DNA of 64,000 nucleotides from Sedimentisphaerales bacterium (GTDB taxonomy: Bacteria > Planctomycetota > Phycisphaerae > Sedimentisphaerales > Anaerohalosphaeraceae): the NCBI GenBank assembly GCA_016926155.1, contig JAFGPC010000122.1, forward strand, positions 27,549 through 91,548, in the 5' to 3' direction. Positions within the stretch are counted from its first letter, which is position 1. Each line of letters starts with the position of its first letter. The position numbers were made by a program, and so were the translations under genes. The notes under the pieces are model-generated. The model had not been told where the DNA came from. It saw only the letters and a program-made list of their open reading frames with translations, and did not search any database. Below, in pieces: positions 45,266 through 53,959 of the stretch.

Positions 45266-45361
45266 ATGTCACGCAAGAAGAATAGATTGCCGCAAATCAA
45301 GATCAGAGGCGAGGGTAAAAAACAACTGCCGGCAACGAATGCAAAACAACCGAAAAGATGA
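45266..45361 (+). CDS. Very small basic protein, 31 residues
   Basis: ATG 45266 follows a near-perfect AAAGGAGG site. The product starts MSRKKNRLPQIKIRGEG and is strongly basic throughout. The size is below usual gene-calling limits; the strong ribosome binding site is the main support. Function unknown. Confidence 0.4.
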   Translation: MSRKKNRLPQIKIRGEGKKQLPATNAKQPKR

Positions 45362-45484
45362 GTATGCTAACAATTTAAACAATAGAATAAACTGTTTTAT
45401 AGTGCAATTACAAGAGCGGCTATGCCCGGGGTGTGAGATGTTTTTACATGGATAAAAAAGCCTAGAAATGAAAAGGATAATACA

Positions 45485-45649
45485 ATGACAATCGGTTGGA
45501 AAAAAATCCTTCTTATTGTATTGGTTTTTTACTTGATTTTGATGATGGCGATAGGTTGTAGTGAGAAAAAGAACAGTAAAGAGGAACCACCACAGGGATC
45601 CAGTACTCCACAGAAACAACCTGAGAAACTAACAGGAAACGGTTCATAG
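45485..45649 (+). CDS. Small lipoprotein, 54 residues
   Basis: ATG 45485 has AAGGAT upstream. A basic start (TIGWKK), a hydrophobic stretch (ILLIVLVFYLILMMAIGC) with the lipobox Cys at residue 25, and a short Lys/Glu/Pro tail make this a minimal lipoprotein like entericidin-type peptides in layout. No homologous family can be named. Confidence 0.5.
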   Translation: MTIGWKKILLIVLVFYLILMMAIGCSEKKNSKEEPPQGSSTPQKQPEKLTGNGS

Positions 45650-45705
45650 TCCGTGAACGACAATAGGGATATATACGATCTATATTAAACTGCGATCCAG
45701 GCCTG

Positions 45706-45830
45706 GTGGGCTGTCAGATTACCCCAGAAGACAAACTTTGGATTGTTGAGGGATTGAAACGAAGTGGAGAAATCGTAGCCATGACAGGCGATGGAGTCAA
45801 CGATGCCCTGCCCCTTAAGAGGGCCAATAA
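45706..45830 (+). pseudogene. P-type ATPase fragment
   Basis: [20 protein letters not shown] then [19 protein letters not shown] is the hinge region of cation-transporting P-type ATPases (motif TGDGVND). Only about 40 of roughly 900 residues are left. There is no proper start, and the frame runs into the 3' end of metK on the opposite strand. It is a dead remnant of a deletion or rearrangement. Confidence 0.8.
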
Positions 45831-46982
45831 TCACAGGATAGCAAGGTCGCTTACCTTATCTCTCTTCTCCCAAGTAAAGTTAGGTTCTTCGCGGCCAAAA
45901 TGGCCATAGGTTGCGGTTTGTCTGTAAATCGGACGCAGCAAATCCAGCATTTCAATGATCCCCGCAGGAGTGAGTGCAAATTTTTCATGCACAGCGGCCT
46001 CTAAGTAATTCTCAGGTACGTTTCCCGTGCCATGCAAATCGATCATCAATGAAGTCGGCTCAGGCTCTCCGATCACATAAGAGATTTGAACTGTACATCT
46101 TCGTGCCAAATCTGCTGCAACAACATTCTTGGCGATATAGCGTGCCATATACGAACCCGAGCGGTCCACTTTCGTGGGATCCTTGCCAGAAAAAGCCCCT
46201 CCCCCATGCGGACAGCTTCCCCCGTAAGTATCCATAATAATTTTTCGGCCTGTAAGCCCAGTATCCGCCTCGGGCCCACCAATCACGAATCGTCCTGTTG
46301 GATTCACAAAATACTCGATCCGGTTTGAACGCAGGCGTTTCGGAATCGTCGCCTTAATGATCATCTCAATCACTCCTTCCCGAACTTCTTCGGCTGTTAC
46401 ATCCAAAGCATGTTGTGTGGATAGAATAACCGTCTCCACACAGATTGGACGCTCACCGCAGTAACGAACAGTAACTTGAGCCTTGGCATCGGACCGCAGC
46501 CAGGGTAATCGGCCACTTCTTCGTACCTGATCATGCCTTTTCATGAGAGCATGAGCCAGAGAGACCGGTAACGGCATCAACTGCGGGGTTTCGGTCACGG
46601 CATATCCGAACATACTCCCCTGATCGCCAGCCCCTATTTGACCGTCGGTACGGTTGACACCTCTTATGATGTCCGGACTCTGATGACGGAGTAAACTGAT
46701 TACCTCACAGTCTCTGTAATCCAAACCATGGGAGACATCCGTGTAGCCGATATCCTGAAGCACTCCACGGACAAGCTCTTCAGCTTCCTCATAAATATTC
46801 ACAGTACTGGTAACTTCTCCAGCAAGGATAATTTTATGCCCCGTGACAAGCGTCTCACAGGCAACTCTTGCTTGCTGGTCTTCAGAGAGACAGCGATCCA
46901 GAACGGCATCCGAGATCTGGTCCGCAATCTTATCCGGGTGCCCTTCGGACACCGATTCAGAAGTGAAAAGATACTCTCGCAT
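45831..46982 (-). CDS. metK: S-adenosylmethionine synthetase
   Basis: A 383-residue enzyme making SAM from methionine and ATP. Signatures: [20 protein letters not shown] at the start, [12 protein letters not shown] (metal/ATP site) and [20 protein letters not shown]. The length is standard. It is 49 bp downstream of the PTS enzyme I gene on the same strand. The ribosome binding site is weak, and no SAM riboswitch is visible in the short gap. It is a core gene, so this part of the window is probably not recently mobile. Confidence 0.98.
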   Translation of the reverse strand: MREYLFTSESVSEGHPDKIADQISDAVLDRCLSEDQQARVACETLVTGHKIILAGEVTSTVNIYEEAEELVRGVLQDIGYTDVSHGLDYRDCEVISLLRHQSPDIIRGVNRTDGQIGAGDQGSMFGYAVTETPQLMPLPVSLAHALMKRHDQVRRSGRLPWLRSDAKAQVTVRYCGERPICVETVILSTQHALDVTAEEVREGVIEMIIKATIPKRLRSNRIEYFVNPTGRFVIGGPEADTGLTGRKIIMDTYGGSCPHGGGAFSGKDPTKVDRSGSYMARYIAKNVVAADLARRCTVQISYVIGEPEPTSLMIDLHGTGNVPENYLEAAVHEKFALTPAGIIEMLDLLRPIYRQTATYGHFGREEPNFTWEKRDKVSDLAIL

Positions 46983-47031
46983 TTCTGTTGTACCCCCGCA
47001 CGTCAGCCTGCCTATCCTTCAATCCTTCGTC

Positions 47032-48825
47032 CTAGACAGCTATAGCTGTTGAATCTTCCATATCGAAGCCTAGGGTTTCTTGCCCACTCAACGCGAGTGG
47101 TTGTACCTTGTACATTCTTTCCAACAGATAATTCCTTATTTCCTCTTCGGTCTCCATCTTCATTATGGCCTGTGCGGTCATGATACAGTCACAGAGACGC
47201 AAAGATCGGATTATCTCCTTGGCCTCCGGAATCGAAGCCGGAGTCATAGACAGGTTTCTAAATCCCAAACCCAACAGGAAGGGGATAAATTTCATCTCCG
47301 AAGCCATTTCCCCACAGATACTGATCGGCAGTTGGAACCGACTGGCCGATTCAAAAATCATTTGTAACATCGCCAGAACAGATGGTTCTGCCGCATTGTA
47401 TAACGAAGAAACCTCTGCATTGCCCCGATCCACAGCAAGCACATACTGTATCAGATCATTGCTGCCAATACTCAAAACGTCGACATGTTGGGCCAGAACA
47501 GAGGCAGTCAATGCCGCTGCTGGTGTCTCGATCATGATTCCAATTGGAATGTTTTTCCGATAAGGGATATTGTTCTCCTCAAGGTCTTCCATGACATTGT
47601 GTATGATGCATCGTACCTGCAGTACCTCCTTGGTATTTGTAACCAGAGGCAACATGATCCGTACATTACCGGTGGAGGATGCCCGCAGGATGGCGCGCAA
47701 CTGGATTTCGAACATGTCCAGATGACGCAGAGAGAAGCGAATGGAACGCAATCCAAGAAAGGGATTGGCTTCTCGGGCAAACCGTCGACTCTGAGTAAAC
47801 CGGTCCGCGCCAAGATCCATGGTACGAACTACAACCGGTTTATCCCGCATGGTTTCTAGGATTTGTTGATACGCGCGGTAATGATCCTCTTCCGTCGGCT
47901 CCGTCTGTGTCCTGAGGTATAGAAACTCGGTACGAAACAGGCCAATCCCGTCAGCTCCGGTCTCCAGGACTTCCTCTCCTTCTTCGGGGAATTCGATATT
48001 TGCCATCAACTCGATATGGACGTCATCCCGTGTCACTACAGGCAGATCTCTGAAGTTCCTCAAACGGTCCTGAAGTCGAGTCAGTGTCTGTTGTTTCCGC
48101 TGGTACATTTCCACGGTACTGAGATCCGGCTCTATAAGGATCCGCCCTTGTTTTCCATCAACAATCATAAGGTCCCCGCGATGAATTACAGCGGCGGATT
48201 CCCCCAGACCCACCACCGCAGGGATGCGCATTGAACGCGCCACAATCGATGCATGGCTGGTCTTGCCCCCCGTATCACAAACAATTCCTTTGATGTACTG
48301 ACGGTCGAATGAGGCAATCTGACTTGGACTCAATTCCCGCGCCACAAGGATCGTATCCTCCTTGAGATCCTGAAGAGTCAGCACTTTACCCCGAACCAAA
48401 TGTCGTACCAATCGTCTCTCGATATCGGCGATATCCGCTGCACGTCCACTGATGTAACGGTCAGGTACGGAAACAAGATGCTGCCGGGCTTCTTCCAAAA
48501 CAGCAGTCACAGCGTATTCGGCCGTAATCTGTTCAATACGGAGGAGCTTAATGACACGCTTTAGCAGTGTTGGATCCTGCAAAAAACGCCGGTGAACAGC
48601 GAAGATTTCCCGCATCTCCAACTCACCAACTTGAGCATGACGACCCTCCATCTGAGCGAGTTCTTTGGCAGCTGCTTTAAAGGCTCCACGAACTCGTCGA
48701 ATTTCAGTATCTATCATATCCAAAGCAATCGTTCGGCGAGGAATCATATAGTCCTCCGAATCCAGAACAATCGCTCTTCCGATTGCAATGCCCTCACAGG
48801 CTTGTGTTCCTTCCATGATTCTCAT
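47032..48825 (-). CDS. ptsI: Phosphoenolpyruvate-protein phosphotransferase (PTS enzyme I)
   Basis: A 597-residue enzyme I that passes phosphate from PEP to HPr. The phospho-His segment is GGKTSHASIVARSMRIPAVV, and the PEP-binding barrel has DGIGLFRTEFLYL, GNVRIMLPLVTN and SIGSNDLIQYVLAVDRGN. The active-site Cys region is SICGEMASE. Length and order are normal. No HPr or sugar-specific EII gene is nearby, so it may serve a regulatory PTS (HPr/EIIA-Ntr type), as in many PVC bacteria. ATG 48825 follows GAGG; a second ATG three codons later is also possible. Confidence 0.95.
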   Translation of the reverse strand: MRIMEGTQACEGIAIGRAIVLDSEDYMIPRRTIALDMIDTEIRRVRGAFKAAAKELAQMEGRHAQVGELEMREIFAVHRRFLQDPTLLKRVIKLLRIEQITAEYAVTAVLEEARQHLVSVPDRYISGRAADIADIERRLVRHLVRGKVLTLQDLKEDTILVARELSPSQIASFDRQYIKGIVCDTGGKTSHASIVARSMRIPAVVGLGESAAVIHRGDLMIVDGKQGRILIEPDLSTVEMYQRKQQTLTRLQDRLRNFRDLPVVTRDDVHIELMANIEFPEEGEEVLETGADGIGLFRTEFLYLRTQTEPTEEDHYRAYQQILETMRDKPVVVRTMDLGADRFTQSRRFAREANPFLGLRSIRFSLRHLDMFEIQLRAILRASSTGNVRIMLPLVTNTKEVLQVRCIIHNVMEDLEENNIPYRKNIPIGIMIETPAAALTASVLAQHVDVLSIGSNDLIQYVLAVDRGNAEVSSLYNAAEPSVLAMLQMIFESASRFQLPISICGEMASEMKFIPFLLGLGFRNLSMTPASIPEAKEIIRSLRLCDCIMTAQAIMKMETEEEIRNYLLERMYKVQPLALSGQETLGFDMEDSTAIAV

Positions 48826-49158
48826 CGAAGCATAACCTCGTACTATTTATTGCTCTTTATGACTAACGTGAATATCAATAAGAATGAGGCAGTGGAAACT
48901 AACTCAATAATTTCGTTCCTGCTGCCTCATTTCTCCCCATTCCGGAAAAACATCCCTTCCGCTCTCTATAGAATCAACACCCTCACGTATGATCTAAGAG
49001 TGACAAAACACAACTCCCTTCTTTTCATCTTTTTCCGGAATTATTTATTTAAAAATTTACGAAATTTCTCCTTGTAAACTTTTCTCTTTTTAACGCCTTT
49101 GGTAATTGTCGTTTTCTCGTACAGTCCACTGCCTATCCCTGGCAACTGGATTCCCCTC
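48826..49158. other. Intergenic region upstream of ptsI
   Basis: About 330 bp, AT-rich, carrying the presumed promoter of ptsI-metK. No clear box pair, repeat or RNA structure is seen. Confidence 0.4.
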
Positions 49159-49323
49159 TTAGCGATATGGTGTTTCTTCATCAAAATCTAAACGCTCTTC
49201 TTCATGAGGATCCATTCTCCCCCGTTCGAATCGAAGTGAGGTTTTTCCGGCTCGCCTTCTTTTCCTTTTCTTATGAGAAATTAGTTGCTCTTCTTCCTTA
49301 TTAATCTTTTCTTTCTCATCCAT
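49159..49323 (-). CDS. Small charged protein, 54 residues
   Basis: ATG 49323 has GGAG nine bases upstream. The product is an alternating run of acidic and basic blocks: MDEKEKINKEEEQL, then HKKRKRRRAGKTSL, then HEEERLDFDEETPYR. It has the look of a nucleic-acid- or ribosome-associated micro-protein, but no family is recognised. Confidence 0.45.
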   Translation of the reverse strand: MDEKEKINKEEEQLISHKKRKRRRAGKTSLRFERGRMDPHEEERLDFDEETPYR

Positions 49324-49826
49324 ATGAATCCACTCCCGTTACAGAATAATCTTTGCTAGACAAACACCTCCTTAATTCGAACTAATTATTCCTATGAGCA
49401 ACTAGAATGCCATGGGATCGTCGTCTCAGGCAATACTTCATATCTCATTACATAGTAGGGAGTTAAGTCAAGAAATTTTAGAATATGACAATAAACAGCA
49501 GGATATAATCGGTGGTGTCAACTCCGAAGATAAGGAACCTGCACCTCTAGAAAAAACATCGTTATGGTATGTCTATTAATCTTAGGTCCATATCCCAATG
49601 TCATGTTCGTATGGTTGTTCACTTCGTTCTCCTCAGTAAAAAACACGATCAATACTATTTCATGAAGATGAGGATTAGGATTATTTGTCATAAATCTTTT
49701 TTAATAAGAGTCTTATATCTCCATAGTTGACGTATATTCATCGTTTAGGGATAATATCATCGGTGGTTTTACCACCGATAGAAATGAGTTTCGATCTCTT
49801 AGTTTACATTGAGGAGCAGAAAATAT
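49324..49826. other. Divergent intergenic region
   Basis: About 500 bp, AT-rich, between the 54-residue protein (minus) and the sigma54 activator (plus). It contains the palindrome at 49759-49779 listed separately. Nothing else is recognised. Confidence 0.4.
49759..49779. promoter_or_regulatory. Perfect 9-bp hairpin/palindrome before the activator gene
   Basis: ATCGGTGGT, three T, then ACCACCGAT: a perfect inverted repeat ending 47 bases before the start codon of the sigma54 activator. It may be an operator for self-regulation or a structure in the leader. It lacks the T-run of a plus-strand terminator. Confidence 0.45.
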
Positions 49827-51257
49827 ATGCTATTCCGTCTGCTCATTGTGATTCAAAAGTCAGCCGTGCGGCGTCATATTCAGACTGCACTGACGCTTCC
49901 CGATGTTATGGTCCAGACTTTGGGACCACGAAACCATTTATGGCAGCATCTCGCCGGTCTCAATGTGGACTGTGTTATCCTTGACAAGACACTGGTTCCT
50001 GCACCTGTCAATCAAAACATCAAAACACTGCTTGATTTGCCTGATCCCCCCTCTGTGGTCATATTGTCGGAACAAGAGAATGCAGAAGAGCGTGCTGGGT
50101 TTCTTGCTGCCGGCTGCGAGGCCGTTCTCAACCCGGGATTACCAGCTGAGACTCTGCGCGAGGTCTTCTCGGTGATCCTGGACCGTCGCCGTGCCCGGCG
50201 GGTGGAAGATTTAGCAACACGACGACTAACGAGCCAGGCAAGACTGACTGATTTTGTAACACATAGTCCTGTTATGCAGTCGTTCATGAATGTTGTCCTG
50301 CGTGTGGTTCAAAGCGATGCACCTTTGCTGATTCAAGGGGAAACCGGGGTGGGCAAGGAACGATTAGCACGGGCCATCCATACTGAAGGCCCACGTTCCA
50401 GCGGACCGTTTATTGCCGTTAACTGTGGCGCCTTACCGGAATCCCTTTTAGAAAGCGAACTGTTCGGCCATGAGATCGGGGCATTTACGGGAGCAACCAG
50501 GACTCGGCGAGGATGCTTCGAACTGGCACACCGGGGAACCCTATTTCTGGATGAGATTACAGAGATGCCTTTACATCTTCAAGTACGCCTCTTGCGTGTC
50601 TTACAGGATTATGAGTTTCAACCAGTAGGTGCAGAGAAAACGATCAAGGTCAGCGTACGTGTCATGGCATCAACCAATAAAAACATGGAAGAAGAGGTTC
50701 AGGCCGGGCGTTTTCGGAAAGACCTTTTTTATCGTCTGAGTGTCGTCAGCCTCACAGTTCCTCCTTTGCGACAGCGGCGGGAGGACATTCCTGCACTAGT
50801 AGAGAACTATATTTCTCTGTTTCGTTCCCGCATTGGCAGCGATGTTTATTCTGTCCATCCCGAAGCCATGAAAGCCCTATGCGAGTACTCCTGGCCGGGC
50901 AATGTACGGGAATTAATTAATGTACTGGAACGGGCTACCCTCTTGTGCACGCAGGACCAGATCCGACAAGAGGATTTACCGGAATCGATCCGTAGTAATG
51001 TTAAAGAATCATTCCCGGTTTTATCCCTTTCTGTCAATGGCACTCTAATAAATAGTACTGATGCCTTCCCCCTGCTGCCCTGGCGAAAAATGCGGCGCAT
51101 GTTGCTGGAACATGGAGAGCGGCAGTATCTTGTTGAACTCTTAAAATCCACACACGGGCATATTGGGCAAACAGCCAAACATGCAGGAATGCAACCTCGT
51201 TCCCTGTTTGATAAAATGAAAAAATATGGTTTACGCAAAGAGGATTACAGAAAATAA
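49827..51257 (+). CDS. Sigma54-dependent transcriptional activator with degenerate receiver domain
   Basis: 476 residues from ATG 49827, preceded by GAGGAG. Residues 1-120 look like a response-regulator receiver, with the phospho-acceptor strand CVILDKTL. However, the N-terminal acidic pair is missing (RLLIVIQKSAVR), and the usual KP is NP (AVLNPGLPAE), so normal phosphorylation is doubtful. The AAA+ domain is complete: GETGVGKE (Walker A), GAFTGA (sigma54 contact loop), GTLFLDEI (Walker B), and the arginine-finger region FRKDLFYRL. The C-terminal HTH is HIGQTAKHAGMQPRSLF. No histidine kinase gene is adjacent, which fits an orphan or phosphorylation-independent regulator. Confidence 0.92.
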   Translation: MLFRLLIVIQKSAVRRHIQTALTLPDVMVQTLGPRNHLWQHLAGLNVDCVILDKTLVPAPVNQNIKTLLDLPDPPSVVILSEQENAEERAGFLAAGCEAVLNPGLPAETLREVFSVILDRRRARRVEDLATRRLTSQARLTDFVTHSPVMQSFMNVVLRVVQSDAPLLIQGETGVGKERLARAIHTEGPRSSGPFIAVNCGALPESLLESELFGHEIGAFTGATRTRRGCFELAHRGTLFLDEITEMPLHLQVRLLRVLQDYEFQPVGAEKTIKVSVRVMASTNKNMEEEVQAGRFRKDLFYRLSVVSLTVPPLRQRREDIPALVENYISLFRSRIGSDVYSVHPEAMKALCEYSWPGNVRELINVLERATLLCTQDQIRQEDLPESIRSNVKESFPVLSLSVNGTLINSTDAFPLLPWRKMRRMLLEHGERQYLVELLKSTHGHIGQTAKHAGMQPRSLFDKMKKYGLRKEDYRK

Positions 51258-51323
51258 TTAGGAACAATTCTGAATCTTCATGAATAAAAATATTCAGTCT
51301 TCACCCGGATGTTCTGAATTGCC

Positions 51324-51548
51324 TTAGAGTGATTTTCTATATATTAACATTAAGCCCGTATCAAGTAACAACAGAGTCGACGGTTCGGGGATGATATTAA
51401 TATTCATATACACCAGATCATAGCCAAAATTGTAATCATTGATGAATCCAGTGGTAAAAGAAGTATCATCCTCCCATAAACCGGTGGTGCCGACAATTTC
51501 ATCGATTACGGAGGAAATCACGCGGGGAATTGCGTCCAGTGAGGACAT
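51324..51548 (-). pseudogene. PEP-CTERM protein, C-terminal remnant
   Basis: A 74-codon minus-strand frame ending IIPEPSTLLLLDTGLMLIYR then KSL. This is the PEP-CTERM sorting signal: PEP motif, hydrophobic helix, basic end. Such proteins are normally 200 residues or more with a signal peptide, but here no signal peptide or ribosome binding site precedes, and the remaining 50 residues have no domain. It is probably the 3' end of a lost gene. It is still evidence that the organism uses, or used, an exosortase pathway. Confidence 0.65.
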
Positions 51549-51977
51549 GATTTGCGCTAAGATACGGAAAATCTCGGATAGATACGGATAATCACATTTC
51601 TCGAGATAGAAACCCTTTGTATTTAATATACTCCCAACTCCAGTAGCATCAAGTAACTCCTCCTACAATTCTATAGTCGTTTAATATTTTAAGATTTTAA
51701 GTACCTTCTATATCGCTATATGAGAGAGCGAAATGCATGGCCTCCTGGTCCCAAACAATTATTCTGTTTTTCGTAAGCATTTGATATTCATATACTTATG
51801 GCGCAAGTCCAAACAGGGTAAAGAGTTACAAATCCAGCCAAATCCATCGTTTTCCACCCTTGAACAGGTTTAGGACCACATTGTTACACGCCGCGCTACA
51901 TTCAGTAATGTCCAAATGGTCTGTAGATTGACTCGCTGTTCTCGAAACCATATAAATTGCACCCTGCTAGCTAGTCT
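51549..51977. other. Intergenic region holding repeat C
   Basis: About 430 bp between the PEP-CTERM remnant and the end of the DUF4238 gene. It is AT-rich. Apart from repeat C and tRNA-like sequence just left of it, nothing is recognised. Confidence 0.5.
51737..51903 (-). repeat. 167-bp att-like repeat, copy C
   Basis: Same length and orientation as copies A and B. The minus-strand coding-like tail is intact here: ECSAACNNVVLN, then LFKGGKRWIWLDL and a stop. The left end reads TTTGGGACC on the minus strand, like a proline tRNA anticodon loop with GGG, but the T arm beyond it is not recognisable. It marks the border between the metK/ptsI block and the defence-like region. Confidence 0.8.
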
Positions 51978-52859
51978 TTATATTAGCGGCTCACCATAAC
52001 TTGACTTCCGTGCGTCCCACCATTTAGTCACAAACTCGCTCGAAGGAGCCGGGGTAGCTTGTATTCTCTCCTGAATTCCGAGAAAAGGTTTGCGCGCTTC
52101 CATACACCATTCTTCGGATTGTATGATGCCTTTACCCTCCATGTCACGTTTTACCTGTTCAAGGACACTTCGTTCTGCTGCAAAGACAGATTTATCTGCC
52201 CATCCAGCGAGAAATATATTTATCTGGTCAATTGTAGTGTTTCGGCTCCGGTCAAGCGCTTGTGGAAGACCGCCAAATAGAATCCGGTGCTTAGATAAGG
52301 GCACGAGAATAAGCATTCCTCCCTCTCCCAATCCATTTGTTTGACACACAGGATTGTCTGTGAGAACAATGCAGCAATCTTTGGAAAAGACTTTCATCCC
52401 CCATTTAAATTCCGATCTTACAAGGATGTTTCTACACTCAAGGAACCAGTGAGTCCTGAAGACATTGGCCAAATGATCGACTATGTCTTTCAGGTTAGTA
52501 TTCTTCTGGGCGATCACACTAGCTAAGCTCATAAAGGCGCTTGTACGACACAGCATGGCAGCAATCCAGTCAATTAATGCAGCACCCGCTTCACCGGAAA
52601 GTCCCTCTTGTGGATCCTGACTGACTATGGACGGATAGTACCTAGCAAATGCCTGCTCAATGGATTGCAACAAAGTAGAATCAAGGTCCGTAAGCAGGTC
52701 CTGATAGAAATCATTTACATAAAGTATACGTCTTGGGGATCGGCGGCGAGTACCGATCCTCATGGTTGGCTTATGTAGTTCGACGACTTTGCCGTCTTCG
52801 CCAACAAACTTTCTAATCATCATCTGAGGAACTAGATGCTGGCGTCTTCCTGTTGGCAT
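51978..52859 (-). CDS. DUF4238 family protein
   Basis: 293 residues from ATG 52859, which has GGAGGTATTAC just upstream; the frame extends ten codons further. The DUF4238 opening is clear: RRQHLVPQMMIRKFVGEDGK, followed by RRRSPRRILYVNDFYQD and a helical body with DWIAAMLCRTSAFMS and CCIVLTDNPVCQTN. DUF4238 proteins often occur in defence islands and next to mobile elements; their activity is unknown. It is transcribed divergently from the HIT-methyltransferase operon, and a broken second copy lies at 58.9 kb. Confidence 0.85.
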   Translation of the reverse strand: MPTGRRQHLVPQMMIRKFVGEDGKVVELHKPTMRIGTRRRSPRRILYVNDFYQDLLTDLDSTLLQSIEQAFARYYPSIVSQDPQEGLSGEAGAALIDWIAAMLCRTSAFMSLASVIAQKNTNLKDIVDHLANVFRTHWFLECRNILVRSEFKWGMKVFSKDCCIVLTDNPVCQTNGLGEGGMLILVPLSKHRILFGGLPQALDRSRNTTIDQINIFLAGWADKSVFAAERSVLEQVKRDMEGKGIIQSEEWCMEARKPFLGIQERIQATPAPSSEFVTKWWDARKSSYGEPLI

Positions 52860-53329
52860 AGTAATACCTCCAAGGGTAACAGGGATCATCCCTGCATTCT
52901 ACCCTTCTTATCAATCAGCCATATAGCTGCCTTTGCAGAACCCGCTTCAAGTTTCCATATCCTACCATCCACCATCGGAATGTCAAGCGTGGAAGACAGT
53001 AGCGACTATCAAATCCCATTTGCAATCGATTTGTTTTTTTCGATTGACAGTCATGGTTCACATGGCTATCGTCTGGATTAAGCAAGATCAAACGGATCAT
53101 AACCGGCAGGATTGTGTGTACCCAATGTTTTTTACCATCGACAATTGGCATGTCGATGGTTTAAACAGGATAGGGAGTCAGCCCATCGGCCGGGAAAAAG
53201 ACCAAAGAATGGTAAGATTTTATGAGAATCTCCATGGAGGCGTTCAAGTGTTCGACTTTGATTCAATTGTTTATACTCCATGGGCATGTATATCCGTGGT
53301 GAACCTACGAGAAGCGGATTCATGATCAT
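52860..53329. other. Divergent intergenic region with hairpin
   Basis: About 470 bp between the DUF4238 gene and the HIT operon. It contains a perfect 10-bp hairpin (listed separately) and a weak plus-strand promoter-like pair, TTGACA 53044-53049 and TATCGT 53067-53072 with 17 bases between. A plus-strand frame at 52933-53325 has no ribosome binding site and no recognisable domain. Confidence 0.45.
53134..53160. promoter_or_regulatory. Perfect 10-bp inverted repeat upstream of the HIT operon
   Basis: ACCATCGACA (53134-53143) and TGTCGATGGT (53151-53160) flank the 7-base loop ATTGGCA. It lies 170 bases before the HIT start codon. There is no T-run in the proper direction, so a regulator site or cruciform is likelier than a terminator. 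Confidence 0.45.
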
Positions 53330-53959
53330 ATGGAGATACAAGTGCACACTGTGAATTGCCCTTTATGCTTGGCATTGAGAAGCTGTCGAGATAAGGGTCA
53401 ATCGTTCCCAATCGAAAATACACCCCTATATATGACCAATTCTTTTGTCATCTTCCCAGCTCTTGGACCTGTCGTTCCTGGTCATGTCTTGGTAGTGAGT
53501 AGGGATCACCATCCCAGCTTTGCCAGCCTTTCCGATGTGCAGTTGTATGAATATGAGGAATTGGCGGACAATCTCTTTCAAAAAATACCTTATGCGAACT
53601 CGCAACCTCTTGAAGGAGAACATGGGGCTACGAACACTGATACAGGTGGAGCAACCGTCGCCCACGCGCACATGCACTGGTTCCCTACTGATGCAGAAAT
53701 TGTCAAATCGCTTCAGTCCTGTATGAAACAACGCTCCTTCACTGGTCCTATCAACTTTCTTCGTTCCGCCGAGCCAAATCCGTACGTGTTTTTGAGACGC
53801 CAGGATACATACTCCTGTCTATTCACCAACGGCAATATTCCATCTCAACTTCTAAGGCGACTGGTCTCGGAAGCCACTGGAAGCAATGAGTGGGATTGGC
53901 ACAGTTATCCGCACTGGCAATGGATACATGAGTTAGTGGCGAAATGGAGGAGTATTTGA
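53330..53959 (+). CDS. HIT family protein
   Basis: A 209-residue histidine-triad protein. The two-strand start (NTPLYMTNSFVIFPALGPVV) and VPGHVLVVSRDHHPSFASL are typical. The active-site triad is GGATVAHAHMHWFP, with the nucleophilic second His. CPLCLALRSC near the N-terminus resembles the zinc-binding or CxxC start of some HIT hydrolases. HIT enzymes hydrolyse or transfer nucleotides (AMP-lysine, ApnA, sugar-nucleotide links). The stop overlaps the start of the kinase-like gene (TGATG), so it begins a coupled four-gene operon. The start has no obvious ribosome binding site. Confidence 0.85.
   Translation: MEIQVHTVNCPLCLALRSCRDKGQSFPIENTPLYMTNSFVIFPALGPVVPGHVLVVSRDHHPSFASLSDVQLYEYEELADNLFQKIPYANSQPLEGEHGATNTDTGGATVAHAHMHWFPTDAEIVKSLQSCMKQRSFTGPINFLRSAEPNPYVFLRRQDTYSCLFTNGNIPSQLLRRLVSEATGSNEWDWHSYPHWQWIHELVAKWRSI

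Noticed and set aside
52933..53325. A 130-codon plus-strand frame before the HIT gene
   Set aside because: No ribosome binding site and no domain; it covers the palindrome and the divergent promoter region.
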